From NCBI GenBank assembly GCA_037127315.1, contig JBBBDQ010000227.1:383501-447500 (forward strand): a stretch of DNA of 64,000 nucleotides. Reading direction: 5' to 3'. Under the pieces are notes generated by a model, which was not told the origin of the DNA, ran no database searches, and saw nothing but the letters and a program-made list of their open reading frames with translations. A program made the translations under genes and the position numbers. Positions 61,120 through 64,000 of the stretch are shown here, piece by piece (within the stretch, counting starts at the first letter, position 1; every line of letters starts with the position of its first letter). Source of the DNA: Ascarosepion bandense. Taxonomy: Eukaryota > Mollusca > Cephalopoda > Sepiida > Sepiidae.

Positions 61120-61914
61120 ATGTGAGAGAGAGAGAAAAAAGGAATGAGAGAGAGAAGAGATAGGCCTGAAGAGAAAACAAATAGAAAGAAATGTTTGGGA
61201 AACGACAACAGCACTAGTATGTTTTAAAAAATAGTAAAAGAGTGGTGGCGGTGGTCGTGGTGGTGGTCGTGGTGGTATTGTTACAGTGGGAAAAGAAAAT
61301 TAAAAAAGTCTAGGAAGAGAGAGAAGAAAGGAGAAAGGAGAAAAAGAAACGTGAAGCAAAGAAAATGAAAGTTTTCCAGTTACTGAACAAAAATCGTAGA
61401 ATAATGAACACTCTGTGTTTCAGATCTACCAATGCGCATACCATACGCGGCAGCATTGCCTGAGCCATAATCACAGAAAGAGTTGATTGTGCAGCCTCAA
61501 TCACTGTTCCATTTTTTCTTTCCGTTTGTCTGGGATAGAAAAAAAAAACAAACTAAACCAAACGGACTGTCGATATGAAAGACACCAGCGAGAAACTGAT
61601 CTATGATCCGCAATAAAACAGTTTGAACCATTTTTCTTTCTTTCTCACTTGTCGATTTCTGCATACAAAATAGATTTGTATAGTTTCTTGAGTTAATGAA
61701 TGCCAAAATGTTTTTGTATTTGGCGGCAAGTAAAGACCAAACTGACTCAGTAGTAATGATCAACCAGACTAGCCCTTCTGTGGAATCCATTAGTACAGAA
61801 ACAAATGTCAGCATGGGATTTGAAAATTCAGTAATCATTTTGTTTATGAACATTTTTCTTTTTACTTCAGGTATCTTATAAAGAAGTCTTTGAAAATTAA
61901 TCATGTAAAATTAC
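61119..61914. other. purine- and GTG-rich patches, one 135-codon frame
   Basis: GA-rich at 61120-61165, (GTG)n-like at 61240-61275. The minus-strand frame 61497-61904 (MINFQRLLYKIPEVKRKMFI...) has mixed composition and two hydrophobic stretches but no motif I recognise. It overlaps a plus-strand 61-codon frame. A host exon is possible but unsupported. Confidence 0.3.
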
Positions 61915-62515
61915 ATGGCGGAACAACGAACACAAGTAGTGAAAGTTTTTTTTACCAAATCTAAGGATCAATAATTCAAACCCAACGAGCATATCATTAC
62001 CATAATAATGTCAGAGATTCTACAAGATTTGAGAGTAAAGGTTCAGCAAGTGACCTTGCACGAAGTGGAAGACAACATTCAGTTAGGAACTAAGCATGGG
62101 TTCAGGGAGAATCTCAAGAAAGGCCCTTGCACATCAGCTCGAAGACAGACTCGATAAGTTTGGAGCTCTCAAATGTCGCTTGAACGTATTTTTAAAAGCC
62201 TCAAAATGTTTTCGTGCAACAAAATGGGTCGAAAGCACAAATAGCAAGGGTTATAATATAGCTTCTTATGCAATGTTAAAAGATAATTTGTCACGGTTGT
62301 GGCATAAACTAGCCATCACGTTCCCCGGGTCTGACAATCACAGATTTCTTTCTATGGGGTTATTTTTTTTTAAAAAAAAGAAGCCTCACTTTCGCCAACA
62401 GTTGGAGGATAATATCCAAACAGAGCAACTGAAAATGAATGTCCTTTATAAAAATTCACAAGTAGTGTCAATTTCTTTCCCACATCTACTACTATGGAAT
62501 TGTAAATTAAAATAA
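61915..62515 (+). pseudogene. mariner-like transposase, central region deleted
   Basis: The start ATG gives MAEQRTQVVKVFFTKSKDQ then a stop, the helix-turn-helix N-terminus of a mariner-like transposase family. Frame-shifted pieces follow: GSASDLARSGRQHSVRN, then GPCTSARRQTR and SLERIFKSLKMF. Next is FPGSDNHRFLSMGLFFFKKK, the remains of RSPDLTPxDFFLWGYLK, then QLEDNIQTE. The stretch holding the first two catalytic Asp (about 120-150 residues) is missing. No terminal inverted repeats located. Confidence 0.75.
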
Positions 62516-62561
62516 AAAAGAGTTATTAAATTTTGAAATCCATTGGTGACCTCAGGTCCAT

Positions 62562-62595
<34 letters not shown>
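62562..62595. repeat. (TA)n microsatellite
   Basis: About 16 TA units. Confidence 0.95.
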
Positions 62596-62598
<3 letters not shown>

Positions 62599-62655
62599 GA
62601 TTAATACACATGTACCATTTTTCATTTAACTGATTAATGTTATTTTTAAGTATAT

Positions 62656-62940
62656 TCAGTTTCTTAAATGCCATTCGTTATACGCGATTGGGTGATCATA
62701 TTTCTTTCGATCCATGACTGACATGATCAAAGATTTGCCATTTCTTTTTGCGGTAGAATTCCAACCAAAGCTGCAGAACCCAATCTGTCCTGTTATTTAT
62801 TAGCTATTATCCATACCTGGAGAGGGAAGAGATGAATTAATACCTTTCCTAAGGGTATTTGCGCGTAAGTTAATGAAACGAATTCAACTGAAATTCGAAC
62901 TCGGTTCTCTGATTTCTCACCCCGATACCATATCCATTAC
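62656..62940 (-). mobile_element. SINE-1, old
   Basis: Reverse orientation, diverged. Tail TTCAGTTTCTTAAATGCCAT, body CGGTAGAATTCCAACCAAAG, head CCGATACCATATCCATTACG with the A box damaged. Followed by a short CA run. Confidence 0.75.
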
Positions 62941-63136
62941 GTACGCGCGTGCACATATGCACACACTCACACACACACACAAGATGGTCTTTTGGATAAC
63001 TTCTTTGGTTATCTGTTGAAAAGAATCTACATCAAAGTTGATTACAAGTTGACAGAAAGTGTCAGTATTACTGTACGAACAGAGGACGTTATCTCCATTG
63101 TATTGATTAATACCTGATTAGGATTATTTACACTAT

Positions 63137-63335
63137 TTAAATTCACACTATTGTCCTCATCCTCGTTATTATCGCGACGTTTCGGCTGTTTGCCCTCTGG
63201 CCTTTCTCAGGTGTATATCAGTTCGAGATTCTGTTCTGGTCAGAATTTCCTGTAGGTGACCTAGATCCATCTGCACATGGTGGGCACATCTTTGTGATAA
63301 CAACAACAAAGATGAAGACAACAGTAAATATGACA
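63137..63335 (-). repeat. inverted-repeat element G
   Basis: About 200 bp, ends CACACTATTGTCCTCATC and AGATGAAGACAACAGT. Minus strand inside the left end: CCTGAGAAAGGCC, loop, CAGCCGAAACGTCGCG (63172-63210), the same layout as 17875-17916 with CTGAGAA in the core position. Confidence 0.55.
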
Positions 63336-64000
63336 GCTTCCCATCCCAGTTTTTCAGACTGATTTATGCTTGTTCAATCTTACGACGTGTCAACACATTT
63401 TCAGTTATTTACTGTTTAATTTATTTTGTATAGGTCACCCAATGAACATTGAAGGTTTGTAGAAACTAGACAAAGTATTGAAGATAGACAACATGAAGGG
63501 CCGATAGAATATTTCCGTTTCGAGAGAGAATTAAATAAAATATCTCATTAGTAATTGAGGTTCGATTCCTACTTGAATGTGGGCAAAAGATTTCGTAGTA
63601 GCGGAAACTAGATACGATGCTCGCCATGAGAAGGTGGCGAAAGGCATCATTTTTGGTATTTGCTTAGTAAGGTTATGGAAAAATAAAGCATAGTACATTT
63701 AGCACATAATATGGCATAGTATATTCCTACATAATAGTAGACAAAAGATTGTAGTAGGAGTAGAAGCTAAATGCAATTTTCACCCTGATACGAAGATAGC
63801 GAAAGACATCATTTTTGCTATTTGCTTCGTAAGGTAATGAAAAAACAAGACAGTATATTCGGTTTCACAGACACAGAGGCAAACAGAGATTGACCAGATT
63901 GACCTTGTACTCGCTGTAAGTTCTTTTTTTGCTAGAATAAAGTAAGAAACTACCTCGTATATTTTTTTGTCATATAATTTGGTCTTTTGATGTGTAACTA
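63336..64000. other. unassigned, with an imperfect tandem duplication
   Basis: 63578-63710 and 63740-63870 are imperfect direct copies (shared CAAAAGATT.GTAGTAG, GCGAAAG.CATCATTTTT, TATTTGCTT.GTAAGG), period about 165 bp. A lone B-box-like GGTTCGATTCC sits at 63559 without a matching A box. No gene. Confidence 0.5.

Noticed and set aside
63548..63580. tRNA gene suggested by GGTTCGATTCC
   Set aside because: No A box at tRNA spacing and no paired acceptor arm; a lone B-box word.

Overview
The window reads as intergenic or intronic DNA from a large, AT-rich, repeat-packed animal genome. The repeat mix (tRNA-derived SINEs, CR1/Jockey-like LINEs, (TA)n, (CA)n and TATC microsatellites, Helitrons, mariners) suggests a mollusc, most likely a cephalopod such as an octopus. 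That placement is inferred from repeat content, not from a host gene. I found no host protein-coding gene, rRNA gene or functional tRNA gene. Almost every long reading frame belongs to a transposable element, lies antisense to one, or runs through a simple repeat.

Families used as labels below. LINE-A: CR1/Jockey-like; its 3' end carries GGGGTGAAATGATT followed by an A tail. LINE-B: a second LINE with a (GAA)n tail. LINE-C: one decayed LINE at 0.6-2.6 kb. SINE-1: tRNA-derived, about 300 bp. 5S-SINE: its head resembles 5S rRNA. HHR-SINE: a tRNA-like head followed by a hammerhead ribozyme and a (TA)n tail. Helitron-D: non-autonomous, 5' TC, 3' hairpin plus CTAG, always set between A and T. Repeats E, HI and J and the inverted-repeat elements G are unclassified dispersed families.

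Layout. 0-8 kb: LINE fragments, SINEs, repeat E, one Helitron-D and a polypurine tract. 8.5-11.3 kb: the youngest element, a 5'-truncated LINE-A with an uninterrupted frame for most of its endonuclease and reverse transcriptase. 12-15.3 kb: a pile of nested LINE-A and LINE-B pieces. 17-18.3 kb: a TATC minisatellite field. 19.9-21 kb: a mariner with terminal inverted repeats. 22-34 kb: repeats E and HI (two inverted copies, one interrupted three times), a 28-bp plus (TA)n minisatellite, a LINE-B and a solo LTR. 34-43.6 kb: four Helitron-D copies (one truncated copy just before), a LINE-B insertion with a 42-bp target duplication, a 5S-SINE and a MITE set in a TA microsatellite. 45.6-50.5 kb: a LINE-A copy with a single nonsense mutation, then a 13-unit array of about 120 bp born from a LINE-B/LINE-A junction, then a 1.77-kb LTR-like insertion holding six 241-bp repeats in a 482-bp higher-order pattern. 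54.8-59.4 kb: a cluster of hammerhead-ribozyme sequences, including a 138-bp near-perfect palindrome with a complete hammerhead on each strand. 59.7-64 kb: more LINE debris, a deleted mariner-like transposase and a SINE.

The most interesting system is the set of hammerhead-bearing elements at 23.8 kb and 54.8-59 kb. Their layout (pol III-type boxes, then a catalytic core, then a TA tail) resembles the schistosome Sm-alpha arrangement. Hammerheads are also known in Penelope-like elements and metazoan retrozymes. All boundaries were read by eye and are approximate unless a target duplication fixes them.
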